This document shows, one piece after another, positions 8,138 to 17,826 of a stretch of 64,000 nt of DNA; within the stretch, counting starts at the first letter, position 1; each line of letters starts with the position of its first letter. The notes under the pieces are model-generated. The model saw only the letters and a program-made list of their open reading frames with translations. It was not told the DNA's origin and did no database searches. Location of the stretch: contig NZ_AEIU01000059.1 of the NCBI RefSeq assembly GCF_000165125.1, positions 62,001-126,000 of the forward strand, read 5' to 3'. The stretch comes from Vibrio caribbeanicus ATCC BAA-2122. GTDB taxonomy: Bacteria; Pseudomonadota; Gammaproteobacteria; Enterobacterales; Vibrionaceae. A program made the translations under genes and the position numbers.

Positions 8138-9352
8138 ATGCAAAATATCGGGATGTCATCAAAACTCGATAATGTCTGCTATGACATTAGGGGTCCTGTA
8201 CTGAAACATGCTAAGCGCATGGAAGAAGAAGGGCATAAAATACTAAAACTAAATATTGGCAACCCTGCGCCATTTGGCTTTGATGCACCTGATGAGATCC
8301 TAGTGGATGTCATCCGAAACCTGCCGACTTCACAGGGCTACTGTGACTCCAAAGGAATCTACTCAGCAAGAAAAGCCGTTGTGCAGTACTATCAACGACA
8401 AGGTATATACTCTCTTGATGTCGAAGACGTTTACATAGGCAATGGAGTTTCAGAGCTGATTGTTATGGCCATGCAAGCACTCCTCAATAACGAGGATGAA
8501 TTACTTGTACCAGCGCCAGATTATCCGCTTTGGACCGCTTCTGTAGCACTCTCAGGCGGTAATGCGGTGCACTATATCTGTGATGAGTCCTCCGATTGGT
8601 ATCCAGACTTAGATGACATTAGAAATAAGATCACTCCTAAAACCCGTGGTATTGTTCTAATCAATCCAAATAATCCAACTGGCGCAGTCTACAGTCGAGA
8701 CTTTCTCCTCGAAGTCATCGAAATTGCACGTCAGCACAATCTAATCATTTTTGCCGATGAGATTTACGATAAGGTCTTATACGACGGCGCAACACATACT
8801 TCAGTGGCATCGTTAACTGAAGACGTTCTCGTGGTCACCTTTAATGGCTTATCTAAAGCCTATCGCGTCTGCGGATTTCGTGGTGGTTGGATGTTCTTAA
8901 CAGGGCCAAAACATTTAGCTAAAGGCTATATCAATGGCTTAGAGATGCTGTCATCGATGCGTTTATGTGCCAATGTACCAATGCAACATGCGATTCAGAC
9001 AGCGCTCGGAGGGTACCAAAGTATCAATGAGTTAATCTTACCTGGCGGGCGGTTGCTCGAACAACGAGATAAGGCTTTTGAACTCATTAACCAGATTCCG
9101 GGCATCTCTTGTGTCAAACCCAAAGGGGCGATGTACCTTTTCCCTAAAATTGATACCAAGATGTACAACATCCATGATGATCAAAAAATGGTATTAGATT
9201 TCCTCATTCAAGAGAAAGTACTTCTTGTTCAAGGCAGCGGCTTTAACTGGCACAAACCCGACCATTTCCGTATCGTAACACTACCTCATGTTGAAGATCT
9301 TGAAATGGCGATTGGTCGCTTTGAACGCTTTTTATCAACCTACCGCCAGTAG
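8138..9352 (+). CDS. alaA: Glutamate-pyruvate aminotransferase AlaA (YfbQ)
   Basis: Transfers the amino group from glutamate to pyruvate to form alanine; a cytoplasmic class I PLP aminotransferase. The 404-residue product is close to E. coli AlaA (405 aa) across its whole length as I recall it: KLNIGNPAPFGFDAPDEIL near the N-terminus, INPNNPTGAVYS, ADEIYDKVLYDG, and the PLP lysine K240 in FNGLSKAYRVCGFRGGW. The C-terminal HFRIVTLP segment is also typical. It is followed by a clear terminator and then yfbR, the same neighbour as in E. coli. An AT-rich 169-bp gap separates it from the upstream PLP enzyme, consistent with its own promoter. Confidence 0.95.
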   Translation: MQNIGMSSKLDNVCYDIRGPVLKHAKRMEEEGHKILKLNIGNPAPFGFDAPDEILVDVIRNLPTSQGYCDSKGIYSARKAVVQYYQRQGIYSLDVEDVYIGNGVSELIVMAMQALLNNEDELLVPAPDYPLWTASVALSGGNAVHYICDESSDWYPDLDDIRNKITPKTRGIVLINPNNPTGAVYSRDFLLEVIEIARQHNLIIFADEIYDKVLYDGATHTSVASLTEDVLVVTFNGLSKAYRVCGFRGGWMFLTGPKHLAKGYINGLEMLSSMRLCANVPMQHAIQTALGGYQSINELILPGGRLLEQRDKAFELINQIPGISCVKPKGAMYLFPKIDTKMYNIHDDQKMVLDFLIQEKVLLVQGSGFNWHKPDHFRIVTLPHVEDLEMAIGRFERFLSTYRQ

Positions 9353-9378
9353 TAATTAGTGGTTAAATTTCATATTCT

Positions 9379-9411
9379 AAAAGGGTACTATCATAGTGCC
9401 CTTTTTATTTT
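9379..9411 (+). terminator. Rho-independent terminator after alaA
   Basis: Stem AAAAGGGTACTA (9379-9390) pairs with TAGTGCCCTTTT (9393-9404, one G-T pair) and runs into a long T-rich tail. It separates alaA from yfbR. Confidence 0.8.
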
Positions 9412-9454
9412 TTAAGGGTGTTAATGATCAGATCTTATTGCAAGAGGTAGTCGT

Positions 9455-10042
9455 ATGCCCGAACATAGCCATTTTTTTGCCCACCTTGCTCGTATGAAGC
9501 TGATACAACGCTGGCCACTGATGCGCTCTATCTCGACAGAGAATGTTTCAGAGCATAGCCTGCAAGTAGCGTTCGTTGCTCATGCGCTCGCTTTGATCAA
9601 AAACCGCAAGTTTGATGGGCAGCTCAACCCTGAACGTATTGCTCTTTTGGGAATGTATCATGACACTAGCGAGGTCTTAACGGGTGATATGCCAACCCCC
9701 ATCAAATACTACAATCCTGAAATTGCTAAAGAATATAAAAAGATAGAAGCGGCAGCGGAAAAGAAGCTGTTGTCCATGCTGCCAGAAGAATTTCATCAAG
9801 ATTTTGCTCCCTATCTTATTTCTCATTCGGGTTACCCAGAAGATTTGGCCATCGTAAAACAAGCCGATACCATTTGCGCGTATCTGAAATGCCTTGAAGA
9901 ATTGAGCGCGGGCAATCACGAATATGAGTTGGCTAAAAAGCGTTTGGATGTCACGCTCAAAGAACGTCAAACGCCAGAAATGGAATATTTTTTAGAAGTC
10001 TTTGCACCCAGTTTTGAGCTGTCTTTAGATGAAATTAGCTAG
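9455..10042 (+). CDS. yfbR: 5'-Deoxynucleotidase YfbR
   Basis: An HD-domain phosphohydrolase that removes the 5' phosphate from deoxyribonucleoside monophosphates. The 195-residue product keeps the family pattern: [17 protein letters not shown] with the first metal histidine (about H34), [19 protein letters not shown] with the HD pair (about 69-70), and the late aspartate in [17 protein letters not shown] (about 138). A strong Shine-Dalgarno (AAGAGGTAG) precedes ATG 9455. The gene follows alaA as in E. coli and converges with the LysR gene, whose stop is only 6 bases away. Confidence 0.95.
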   Translation: MPEHSHFFAHLARMKLIQRWPLMRSISTENVSEHSLQVAFVAHALALIKNRKFDGQLNPERIALLGMYHDTSEVLTGDMPTPIKYYNPEIAKEYKKIEAAAEKKLLSMLPEEFHQDFAPYLISHSGYPEDLAIVKQADTICAYLKCLEELSAGNHEYELAKKRLDVTLKERQTPEMEYFLEVFAPSFELSLDEIS

Positions 10043-10048
10043 GTAAGA

Positions 10049-10945
10049 TTATTGCTCTTTATGATAATTTTCGAGCAAGAACTCAATCAGTAACTTTTTG
10101 CGCTTGGGCATCAACTGCCTATCCGCATACACGAGGCTCACATCAACTTCTGGCATTGCGTACTCAGGCAGTAAATGAATCAATCGGCCTGTTTTGAAGT
10201 GTTCACGACACACAAACTCAGGCAATACCGCCACTCCCAAACTGTCTAGGCACGATTTTAAGCAAGCAGTGATCGTGTTGACTTTCAGTTGGCAAGGGAG
10301 ATCGAGTGTAAAAGACTCACCAGACTCAGGCTGAAAATCCCATTTAGGTAGACGCGCAGCATTATTCTCAATGTCAATCATCTGATGAGGCGGCGATAAA
10401 TCTTTCCTGCTGCGTATTTGTCCAAACTTTTTCAGGTACTCAGGACTCGCGACCAAGACTCGTTTGGATGACGTTAAGTGCCTCGATACTAAGCTAGAGT
10501 CCACCAATTCGCCAATTTGAACATAGAGATCAATACCCTCACCAATAATGTCAACTTCCCTATTCGTTAATTCCAAATTCATCGTGACCTCAGGGTACTG
10601 CTTCAAAAATTGATGGATATATTCCCCTAAAACTTGGTGACCAACCTCTACAGGAAGCACCACTTTTAATGGCCCCTTCACTAAAGCTTGGTTCTCTGAC
10701 ACTGTCGCTTCAGCCTGATTAAGTAGCTCTAATATTTGCTGACAGGAATGATAAAATGCCTCTCCTTCAGGGGTCAAAACCAAGCTTCGAGTAGAACGCG
10801 TAATCAGTCTGACACCCAGCGCCTGTTCTAAATCAGCGAGTTTGCGACTAACGGTTGATTTCGTCATATCAAGCACAATTGCGGCTTGAGTAAAACTGCG
10901 ACTCTCCACCACTTTAACCAATATATGAATTGCATTGAGATCCAT
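10049..10945 (-). CDS. LysR family transcriptional regulator
   Basis: A 298-residue LysR-type regulator. The N-terminal winged helix-turn-helix (about residues 1-60) contains SFTQAAIVLDMTKSTVSRK and ALGVRLITRSTRSLVLTPEG; the rest is a periplasmic-binding-like effector domain starting around residue 90 (GPLKVVLPVEVG). It is divergent from an EmrA/EmrB-type efflux pair with 124 bases between starts, so it most likely controls that pair and itself from the shared intergenic region. The inducer is unknown. It overlaps no gene and converges with yfbR. Confidence 0.92.
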   Translation of the reverse strand: MDLNAIHILVKVVESRSFTQAAIVLDMTKSTVSRKLADLEQALGVRLITRSTRSLVLTPEGEAFYHSCQQILELLNQAEATVSENQALVKGPLKVVLPVEVGHQVLGEYIHQFLKQYPEVTMNLELTNREVDIIGEGIDLYVQIGELVDSSLVSRHLTSSKRVLVASPEYLKKFGQIRSRKDLSPPHQMIDIENNAARLPKWDFQPESGESFTLDLPCQLKVNTITACLKSCLDSLGVAVLPEFVCREHFKTGRLIHLLPEYAMPEVDVSLVYADRQLMPKRKKLLIEFLLENYHKEQ

Positions 10946-11069
10946 ATCTACTCCCCCACTCTATTGGTAATATTCTTGCAACAGTGTTTTCATTTTATCC
11001 CATCTTATCAACCAATAGAATTCATTTACAATTTCAAATATCCAGAAAGATTCAAAGATAGAAAATACT

Positions 11070-12134
11070 ATGGTCGATCAAGTAACAGATTCTTCAACAG
11101 TGAAAGTAAACAGCAAACGAAAAGTGATGATAGCTGCAACGATTGTGATGCTTTTTATCGGACTAGCGGGCTCTGGTTATTGGTTTGGCTATGGGCAATA
11201 CGTTCAATCAACCGACAACGCCTATTTACAAGGCGATATTACTTCTATCAGCCCTAAAGTGTCGGGCTATATCGTAAAGTCTTATATCACCGATAATCAA
11301 AGAGTGCACAAAGGTGATCTCTTAGTACAAATTGATGAGCGAGATTACCAAACTGCACTCACACAGGCCAACGCACACCTTGCTGTTACCCAAGCCAGTA
11401 AGAGTAACCTCACCGCCGAGCAAGCTTTGCAACACAGCCATATCCATCAAGCACAAAGTGGCGTTGACTCTGCACAAGCTGAGTACGACAGAGCTTCTCA
11501 ACAAGTTACACGCTCTCGCAGTCTCCTTAAAAAGCATTATGCGTCTCAAGATGAGCTTGATAGTATGCTCGCGCAGCAAAAAGTCACCCTTGCTCAATTA
11601 CATGAAGCTCAAGCAAACTTTGAAGCTGCCAGAGATCAACTGGATGTAATCAATAGTCAAATCGTGCAAGCACAAGCGTCTGTCAAAGAGGCTGAGGCCG
11701 GTGTTACCCAAGCCCAACTTAATCTTCAATATACAAAAATTTATGCACCCGCCGATGGGTTTATCGGCAAACGCAGTGTTCGTGAAGGTCTGTTAACTCA
11801 AGCGGGGACACCTCTGATGAGCCTAGTGCCTGATAACGCAGTATGGGTAGAGGCAAACTTCAAAGAAACTCAGCTAAATAATATTCATAAAGGGCAAAAG
11901 GTCACCGTTGATATCGATGCTTTTCCGGGTCAAGAATTGACAGGAATTGTGGATAGCTTTTCACCAGCAACAGGAGCTAAATTTGCCTTGCTTCCCCCGG
12001 AGAATGCCACAGGAAACTTTACTAAAATAGTTCAGCGAGTGCCTGTAAAAATCCTCATCACTGACGCGAAAAACTTAAAAGGTCGACTTCTTCCGGGTTT
12101 ATCTGTCGTCGCAAAAATTGATACAAGGGGTTAA
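11070..12134 (+). CDS. EmrA-like HlyD family periplasmic adaptor
   Basis: A 354-residue membrane-fusion protein that would link an inner-membrane drug pump to a TolC-type outer-membrane channel. It has a cytoplasmic tail, one N-terminal membrane helix (about residues 17-37, MIAATIVMLFIGLAGSGYWF), a biotinyl-lipoyl-like half motif (STDNAYLQGDITSISPKVSGYI), a long coiled-coil hairpin (about 95-205) and the second lipoyl half (YTKIYAPADGFIGKRSVREG). The C-terminal beta-barrel region includes VWVEANFKETQL. The order and size match EmrA. The next gene, an EmrB-like permease, begins 2 bases after its stop. No outer-membrane component is encoded nearby. Confidence 0.9.
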   Translation: MVDQVTDSSTVKVNSKRKVMIAATIVMLFIGLAGSGYWFGYGQYVQSTDNAYLQGDITSISPKVSGYIVKSYITDNQRVHKGDLLVQIDERDYQTALTQANAHLAVTQASKSNLTAEQALQHSHIHQAQSGVDSAQAEYDRASQQVTRSRSLLKKHYASQDELDSMLAQQKVTLAQLHEAQANFEAARDQLDVINSQIVQAQASVKEAEAGVTQAQLNLQYTKIYAPADGFIGKRSVREGLLTQAGTPLMSLVPDNAVWVEANFKETQLNNIHKGQKVTVDIDAFPGQELTGIVDSFSPATGAKFALLPPENATGNFTKIVQRVPVKILITDAKNLKGRLLPGLSVVAKIDTRG

Positions 12135-12136
12135 TC

Positions 12137-13687
12137 ATGTCGTCAAATATGATGACCGATAATCTGACGTCAGAACATGAGGTGCCTACCCGTCACTGGA
12201 TCGCATTATTTGGCGGTTTAATCGGGGCCTTTATGGCGATACTCGATATCCAAATTACCAACTCATCACTGAAAGATATTCAAGGTGCCCTATCTGCAAC
12301 TTTGGATGAGAGCTCATGGATATCGACCTCTTATTTGGTCGCGGAAATGATCGCCATTCCCTTGAGTGGTTGGTTAACAAAAGTACTGGGTAAACGCCGC
12401 TACCTCACTTGGACAACCGCATTATTTACGCTGTCATCCCTACTCTGTTCCTTTTCATGGAACATGACCTCAATGATCGTGTTCAGAGCCATGCAAGGAT
12501 TTAGTGGCGGTGCTCTGATCCCTCTGGCATTTTCACTTGTAGTACAATTGCTCCCGATACACAAAAGAGCACTTGGAATGGCATTATTCGGTATTGCCGC
12601 AACGTTTGCGCCTTCCATTGGCCCAACATTTGGTGGATGGTTAACAGAGAATTTCTCTTGGCATTATATTTTTTATATCAATGTCCCTCCGGCATTTTTG
12701 GTGATTGCCATGGTTCGATATGGACTCAATGATGAACCGGTTAGCCTACCAGCTTTCAGAGCCGCTGATTGGTTTGGTATTGTGACAATGGCTTTGGGAT
12801 TAGGATGCTTAGAAGTAGTCCTTGAAGAGGGGAACCGTGAAGAGTGGTTCAGTTCCTCATTTATCATCAGTCTGAGCATCCTTTCTGCGGTCAGCTTAGT
12901 CTACTTTGTCATTAATGAGCTCTATCGTGACAAGCCGCTGGTTAATTTACGTTTGCTACGCGATAAACAATTCGCAATGTCCAACGTTGCTTATTTTATA
13001 TTAGGAATGGCCTTGCTCGGCTCTGTCTACGTTCTACCAATGTATCTGACGCAAATTCATCATTACAATGCGATGGAGATTGGTGAAGTGTTAATGTGGA
13101 TGGGGTTCCCGCAACTGATTATCTTTCCACTCGCTCCAAAGCTTACCCAATTAATAAAACCAAAATATTTGGTCACTTTTGGTTTTATTATGTTTGCGTT
13201 GAGCTGCGGGGTGAATACACATATGACGGCTGATTTTGGTGGGCAGCAAATGATATTGTCTATGGTATTACGCGCTATTGGTTTGCCGTTTATCATGGTG
13301 CCATTATCTTTGGTTGCGTTGAAGAATATCCGTCAAAAAGAAACACCGGATGCTTCTACACTTACCAATGTTATGCGCAACCTCGGTGGCGCCTTCAGCA
13401 TCGCATTTATTGCTACCATGCTCGATAATAAAACTCGTGAACACCTGGCGCATATTAAAGAGTCTCTGCCCAATGTCAGTCAACTAGGCTGGGAAACGCT
13501 TTATCAGCAACAGATGATGTTTATCCATACGGGCAGCAGTGTAAGCACTGCAATGCAACAAGCACAGTCCAGTCTACTCTCAACCATGCAACAACAGGCC
13601 GCGATCATGGCCTATAATGATGTGTTTTTCATGATGACAGCCGCATTAGCGATCGCCGCGGGATTGATGTTAATTATGAAAAATTAG
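12137..13687 (+). CDS. EmrB-like MFS multidrug efflux permease (DHA2 family)
   Basis: A 516-residue proton-driven drug exporter with about 14 hydrophobic segments. DHA2 hallmarks are present: ILDIQITNSSLKDI in the first helix (the family's D-x-x-I/V-V-N-V-A-L-P-type motif), LTKVLGKRRYL in the first cytoplasmic loop, FRAMQGFSGGALIPL in helix 4, and FGIAATFAPSIGPTFGGWL (motif C, antiporter signature) in helix 5. It is translated just after the EmrA-like adaptor and probably coupled to it. A LysR gene diverges upstream. The substrate is unknown; uncouplers and hydrophobic antimicrobials are typical for EmrAB but this is inference. Confidence 0.92.
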   Translation: MSSNMMTDNLTSEHEVPTRHWIALFGGLIGAFMAILDIQITNSSLKDIQGALSATLDESSWISTSYLVAEMIAIPLSGWLTKVLGKRRYLTWTTALFTLSSLLCSFSWNMTSMIVFRAMQGFSGGALIPLAFSLVVQLLPIHKRALGMALFGIAATFAPSIGPTFGGWLTENFSWHYIFYINVPPAFLVIAMVRYGLNDEPVSLPAFRAADWFGIVTMALGLGCLEVVLEEGNREEWFSSSFIISLSILSAVSLVYFVINELYRDKPLVNLRLLRDKQFAMSNVAYFILGMALLGSVYVLPMYLTQIHHYNAMEIGEVLMWMGFPQLIIFPLAPKLTQLIKPKYLVTFGFIMFALSCGVNTHMTADFGGQQMILSMVLRAIGLPFIMVPLSLVALKNIRQKETPDASTLTNVMRNLGGAFSIAFIATMLDNKTREHLAHIKESLPNVSQLGWETLYQQQMMFIHTGSSVSTAMQQAQSSLLSTMQQQAAIMAYNDVFFMMTAALAIAAGLMLIMKN

Positions 13688-13782
13688 AGTCTATTGATGA
13701 GTCATTTTGAGAGCGACTATACGGTTTGAACTTGCAGTGATACTGATACCTGTGTAGCTTAGTAAGAAAAAGGAGGGCGTTT

Positions 13783-15099
13783 ATGACATTTGAAATCAGT
13801 GAGTTATGGCAGAAAAGACACGATGATGAACATAAAATTCGTCGCGATGATCACCGCAGTCCCTTTCAAAGAGATAGAGCTCGAATCCTTCATTCGGCTG
13901 CGTTTAGGCGCCTACAAGCGAAAACACAAGTTCACGGGACTAGTTTCGATGACTTTCATCGAACGCGCCTGACCCACTCACTTGAAGCCGCTCAACTGGG
14001 CACCGGTATTGTTGCTCAAATTAAGAAGAAACAACCTAAGTTTCGCGATCTACTCCCTAGCGACAGTCTTATCGATTCCATTTGTTTAGCGCATGATATA
14101 GGCCACCCTCCCTACGGGCATGGTGGAGAAATCGCATTAAACTATATGATGCGAGATCACGGTGGGTTTGAAGGCAATGCTCAAACCTTTCGTATTGTCA
14201 CCAAACTCGAACCTTATACTGAATCTTTTGGTATGAACCTCGCCAGACGTACTCTACTTGGTCTTATTAAATACCCCGCGATGATCAGCCAAACTCGTGC
14301 TAAACACCTACCAGAAAGCGTTTCGCATCAACGTCAACTTAAAGCGCGCGATTGGATGCCTGCAAAAGGGCTATACGATTGTGATAATCATGTGTTTGAT
14401 TGGGTTCTAGAACCCCTAAGCCAAAATGATAAGGAAAATTTTAGCGCGATAAGTGATAGCAAGGGTGATGATTGGCAACATAAAAAGACACGTTATAAAT
14501 CACTGGATTGCTCTATTATGGAACTCGCTGACGACGTTGCCTATGGCGTGCACGATCTTGAGGATGCGATTGTATTGGGTATGGTAAACCGCAACCAGTG
14601 GAAAGAGAGCGCACAAAGTAAACTCCTCGAATGCGGCGACCCTTGGTTTAGAGAGCACATTGACTCAATCACGGATATGCTGTTTGCAGAGACGCATTAC
14701 CAGCGTAAAGATGCCATTGGTGGCATGGTCAATGCCCTGTTAACCAGTATATCAGTCAAAGTCACAGACACACCATTTGAGTGTGAATTATTGGCTTATC
14801 AAGCCGTGCTTGAACCCTCGATGGCCAAGGCTTTAGAAATCCTTAAAGGGTTCGTCCATCAGCATGTCATTCAAGTTCCACACGTACAAGTGGTCGAATA
14901 CAAAGGCCAGCAAGTTATCATGGACATTTTTGAAGCTTTGAGCGCAGATCCCGAAAGGCTGCTCCCTGTCAATGTGCGTACCCCATGGGTTCAAAAAAAC
15001 GATGACAGTACTGGTTATCGCATTATTGCCGATTATATTTCATCAATGACAGATGGCCACGCACAGCGACTGCATCAGCAATTATTTTCGTCCTATTGA
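13783..15099 (+). CDS. dGTP triphosphohydrolase-like HD protein
   Basis: A 438-residue HD-domain enzyme of the Dgt family, which hydrolyses dNTPs to deoxynucleosides and triphosphate. Key elements: a basic N-terminal segment with AFRRLQAKTQVHG, then THSLEAAQLGTGI carrying the first histidine, then CLAHDIGHPPYGHGGE with the HD pair, and ELADDVAYGVHDLEDA with the later aspartates. It is shorter than E. coli Dgt (505 aa) and fits the Dgt-like subgroup common in Vibrio, so strict dGTP specificity should not be assumed. A strong Shine-Dalgarno (AAAGGAGGG) sits 7 bases before ATG 13783. The gene converges with tapT, 6 bases away. Confidence 0.92.
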   Translation: MTFEISELWQKRHDDEHKIRRDDHRSPFQRDRARILHSAAFRRLQAKTQVHGTSFDDFHRTRLTHSLEAAQLGTGIVAQIKKKQPKFRDLLPSDSLIDSICLAHDIGHPPYGHGGEIALNYMMRDHGGFEGNAQTFRIVTKLEPYTESFGMNLARRTLLGLIKYPAMISQTRAKHLPESVSHQRQLKARDWMPAKGLYDCDNHVFDWVLEPLSQNDKENFSAISDSKGDDWQHKKTRYKSLDCSIMELADDVAYGVHDLEDAIVLGMVNRNQWKESAQSKLLECGDPWFREHIDSITDMLFAETHYQRKDAIGGMVNALLTSISVKVTDTPFECELLAYQAVLEPSMAKALEILKGFVHQHVIQVPHVQVVEYKGQQVIMDIFEALSADPERLLPVNVRTPWVQKNDDSTGYRIIADYISSMTDGHAQRLHQQLFSSY

Positions 15100-15105
15100 A
15101 GGGGA

Positions 15106-15711
15106 TTAACGATAGTTTCTTGCAAATACCTCTTGAGGTATTTGCCTTATCTGAAAGTCGATCATCTGCTCAAAAGCAGTAAGAAGAGGTGAAAAATCCA
15201 TCTCTGGTTCAATCAATGACAAAATGTGATAGCCTGCCTCAACTGTGGATAGGCTATTTTTATTTGGTGCCTTACGAATACGATAGTTTCCCTCCAAGTC
15301 AGGCGGCAGATGAACTTGAGGTAACTCATTGATATTGCTTGATAGCTGCCATATTTTATACGCTTTTTTCCAAGTCCCATCTAAAAGAATTACGCGTACT
15401 TTGTTTTTTTTAGTTAGCGTATTTTTTACGACTTGATAGTTCACCGACGTTTCACCAGGGTACAACACAAAGTGCTGATAGTCGCTATCTCCGATTAATT
15501 GATTCAGTTCAGTATGATGCGTAAAATCTTCCCCAACAAAACAATAACTGTTGGTCAAACTTAGCGACAATATCCTTGCCGTTCCCAGCGGTCTGTTTGT
15601 TTCACTAGAATGTTGTAATATGATCAACTCTACACTTGGCGTGAGAGTTTGTATCCACTCACAGATACAAGCTTTTATAGATTTTCCACATTGAGAACAG
15701 TATCGGGACAT
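15106..15711 (-). CDS. tapT: tRNA-uridine aminocarboxypropyltransferase TapT (DTW domain)
   Basis: Adds the 3-amino-3-carboxypropyl group to uridine 47 of tRNA; E. coli YfiP was identified as this enzyme (TapT). The 201-residue protein has an N-terminal zinc-type cysteine cluster (CSQCGKSIKACIC, residues 5-17) and the DTW-domain core: LQHSSETNRPLGTARIL, LYPGETS, the name-giving motif in LLDGTWKKAYKI, and YRIRKAPNKNSLSTVEA. Its ATG (15709-15711) faces the rhombosortase GTG at 15715, leaving 3 bases between the two start codons, so each ribosome-binding region lies inside the other gene's first codons. It converges with the dGTPase-like gene. Confidence 0.9.
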   Translation of the reverse strand: MSRYCSQCGKSIKACICEWIQTLTPSVELIILQHSSETNRPLGTARILSLSLTNSYCFVGEDFTHHTELNQLIGDSDYQHFVLYPGETSVNYQVVKNTLTKKNKVRVILLDGTWKKAYKIWQLSSNINELPQVHLPPDLEGNYRIRKAPNKNSLSTVEAGYHILSLIEPEMDFSPLLTAFEQMIDFQIRQIPQEVFARNYR

Positions 15712-15714
15712 AAT

Positions 15715-16281
15715 GTGCGCTTATTTATTCTGTTAGTTGCTATTAGCTTAGTTTGCTTAAGCTTTCAGTTCGAGCCACTATCATCGGTGACAAACTGGCA
15801 ACGAGATTTGATTCAAGACGGTCAATGGTGGCGGATCCTAACAGGAAACTTTACTCACACCAACTTTACTCACCTGTTTATGAATGTAGTGGGCCTTTGG
15901 ATCATCACTTCTATTTTCAGACCCTCCCCCCTTCTACTGCTCCTAAACGTGATAGTGATTAGTATCGCTGTCGGATTACTCAACTTCTTGAGTAGCATGT
16001 ACAGTTATGTTGGCTTGTCTGGTGTACTACATGGACTGTTTGCCTCGTTTGCACTTAATGAAGCCCTCAATGGCCGTAAAAGTAGCTGGTTGTTAGTCGT
16101 GGCCGTGCTAATAAAAGTAGCGTGGGAATCAATAATGGGGGGCTCTGACACGACTAGTGAGTGGATACAAGCTCGTATTGCTGTCGAATCACATTTGTAC
16201 GGCGCCCTATCCGGATTGATATTAGCGGGGATCGCTCACTTTACCCTTCTAAAAACGCGGTTTTTTTCTTCTATAAAATAA
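15715..16281 (+). CDS. rrtA: Rhombosortase (rhomboid-family intramembrane protease)
   Basis: An intramembrane serine protease of the rhomboid superfamily that processes proteins carrying a GlyGly-CTERM tail on the way to the cell surface. The 188-residue product has about six hydrophobic segments. It shows the short rhombosortase layout: QWWRILTGNFTHTNFTHLFMN, the catalytic serine in YVGLSGVLHGL, and the catalytic histidine in VESHLYGALSG. The frame is open to TTG 15649, but that start lies inside tapT. GTG 15715, with a GGGA eight bases upstream, puts the first membrane helix at the N-terminus as expected. No GlyGly-CTERM substrate is encoded in this window. Confidence 0.88.
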   Translation: MRLFILLVAISLVCLSFQFEPLSSVTNWQRDLIQDGQWWRILTGNFTHTNFTHLFMNVVGLWIITSIFRPSPLLLLLNVIVISIAVGLLNFLSSMYSYVGLSGVLHGLFASFALNEALNGRKSSWLLVVAVLIKVAWESIMGGSDTTSEWIQARIAVESHLYGALSGLILAGIAHFTLLKTRFFSSIK

Positions 16282-16377
16282 TTTAGTTGATGTTATCGGC
16301 TAAAGGATTCAGAATGACCCACTTTTTCATGTGGCATGCCACATAAATGCGCACTAATTACTAATAGAGAAAACAGC

Positions 16378-17736
16378 ATGGGTTTTACCTCCTTAGGCCT
16401 TTCAGCCCCGATCCTCAAAGCCATTGAAGAATTGGGCTACGATACTCCCTCACCAATACAAAAGCAGGCAATACCTGCCGTTCTTTCGGGTAAAGATGTA
16501 ATGGCTGCAGCTCAAACTGGTACAGGTAAAACCGCTGGATTCACGCTTCCAATTCTGGAGCGCCTTGATAATAACCAGAGAGTAAAAGGCAATCATGTTC
16601 GAGCTTTAATCTTAACACCAACTCGTGAGCTCGCAGCACAGATACAAGAAAATGTTTTTAAGTACAGCCGTCACCAGCGCCTAACCTCACAGGTCGTATT
16701 TGGTGGTGTCAAAATTAACCCTCAAATGATGAAGCTTCGTAAGGGCTGCGATGTTTTGGTGGCAACACCAGGTAGGCTAATGGATCTTTATCAGCAAAAA
16801 GCGATTAAATTTGATCAGCTTGAAGTGCTCGTCCTCGATGAAGCCGATCGCATGCTTGATATGGGTTTCATTCATGATATTCGTAAAATTCTCAATCTAT
16901 TACCTAAAAAAAGACAAAACCTTCTGTTTTCAGCAACATTTTCAGCTGAAATCCGCCAGCTTGCAAAAGGGCTGGTCAATGACCCGGTAGAGATATCAGT
17001 AACACCACAAAATTCTACTGCTGTTACCGTTGAGCAGAGTGTCTACCCTGCTGATAAACGTCAAAAAGCGCCGATGCTGGTTGAGTTAATTACCCAGGGG
17101 AAATGGCAACAAGTTCTGGTTTTTTGTCGTACAAAACATGGGGCCAACCGACTTGCTCAATTTTTAAACAAAGCAGAAATCACAGCTGCTGCGATTCATG
17201 GGAACAAAAGTCAGGGAGCAAGAACTCGAGCTTTATCGGAATTTAAGACGGGCGAAATACGCGTACTAGTTGCAACAGATATTGCCGCTCGTGGAATCGA
17301 TATTCCACAATTGCCTCAAGTCGTTAACTTTGACTTACCTAACGTGGCTGAAGACTATGTCCACCGTATTGGAAGAACCGGCAGAGCAGGTGAAGCGGGT
17401 AAAGCCTTTTCCTTAGTTGAAGCAGATGAAGCAAGCGACCTTTTTGGTATTGAGCGACTTATTCAAAAAGTACTACCTCGCTTTACTCTAGAAGGTTTTC
17501 AACCGACAAAAGCATTGCCTGAGTCCAAATTAGACACTAGGCCAATCAAGCCGAAAAAGCCTAAGAAACCGAAAAAGCCTAAAAGCTCAAACGCAGAGCA
17601 ACAGAATAAACCCCATGAAACTACTGGCAAGGCTACACAGACAAAAAATAAGCGTCACTTCGGTGCAAAAAATTCAGCACGCCGGCCTAATCAAAAGCGT
17701 AGATTCAACAAAGAAAACGCCGAAACAACACAGTAA
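16378..17736 (+). CDS. rhlE: ATP-dependent RNA helicase RhlE (DEAD box)
   Basis: A cytoplasmic DEAD-box helicase that remodels RNA, in E. coli linked to ribosome assembly and mRNA decay. All core motifs are visible: the Q motif ([13 protein letters not shown]), Walker A (AQTGTGKT), [15 protein letters not shown], the DEAD box ([13 protein letters not shown]), SATFS, and the C-terminal helicase motifs with RGIDIP and [10 protein letters not shown]. The 452-residue product ends in a lysine-rich tail with repeated KPK triplets (about 398-410), a likely RNA-binding extension. The frame is open to 16336, but the conserved start MGFTSLGLS and an AGAG motif support ATG 16378. A bidirectional terminator follows. 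Confidence 0.93.
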   Translation: MGFTSLGLSAPILKAIEELGYDTPSPIQKQAIPAVLSGKDVMAAAQTGTGKTAGFTLPILERLDNNQRVKGNHVRALILTPTRELAAQIQENVFKYSRHQRLTSQVVFGGVKINPQMMKLRKGCDVLVATPGRLMDLYQQKAIKFDQLEVLVLDEADRMLDMGFIHDIRKILNLLPKKRQNLLFSATFSAEIRQLAKGLVNDPVEISVTPQNSTAVTVEQSVYPADKRQKAPMLVELITQGKWQQVLVFCRTKHGANRLAQFLNKAEITAAAIHGNKSQGARTRALSEFKTGEIRVLVATDIAARGIDIPQLPQVVNFDLPNVAEDYVHRIGRTGRAGEAGKAFSLVEADEASDLFGIERLIQKVLPRFTLEGFQPTKALPESKLDTRPIKPKKPKKPKKPKSSNAEQQNKPHETTGKATQTKNKRHFGAKNSARRPNQKRRFNKENAETTQ

Positions 17737-17775
17737 AGTCGAGATTATGCGTTCATAAGTGAAAAATTATGATAG

Positions 17776-17804
17776 TAAAAAGCCCCTTAACGGGGCTTTT
17801 TTAT
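17776..17804. terminator. Bidirectional terminator between rhlE and sohB
   Basis: Hairpin AAAAAGCCCC (17777-17786), loop TTAA, GGGGCTTTTTT, with A-tract and T-tract on either side, placed between two convergent genes. Confidence 0.9.
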
Positions 17805-17826
17805 GATACCGAACGATAAATATACG

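Noticed and set aside
10886-11257. 123-codon ORF across the LysR/EmrA intergenic region
   Set aside because: It overlaps the start of the LysR gene and the first 60 codons of the EmrA-like gene in another frame, and its residues are low-quality (Phe/Tyr/Ser-rich).
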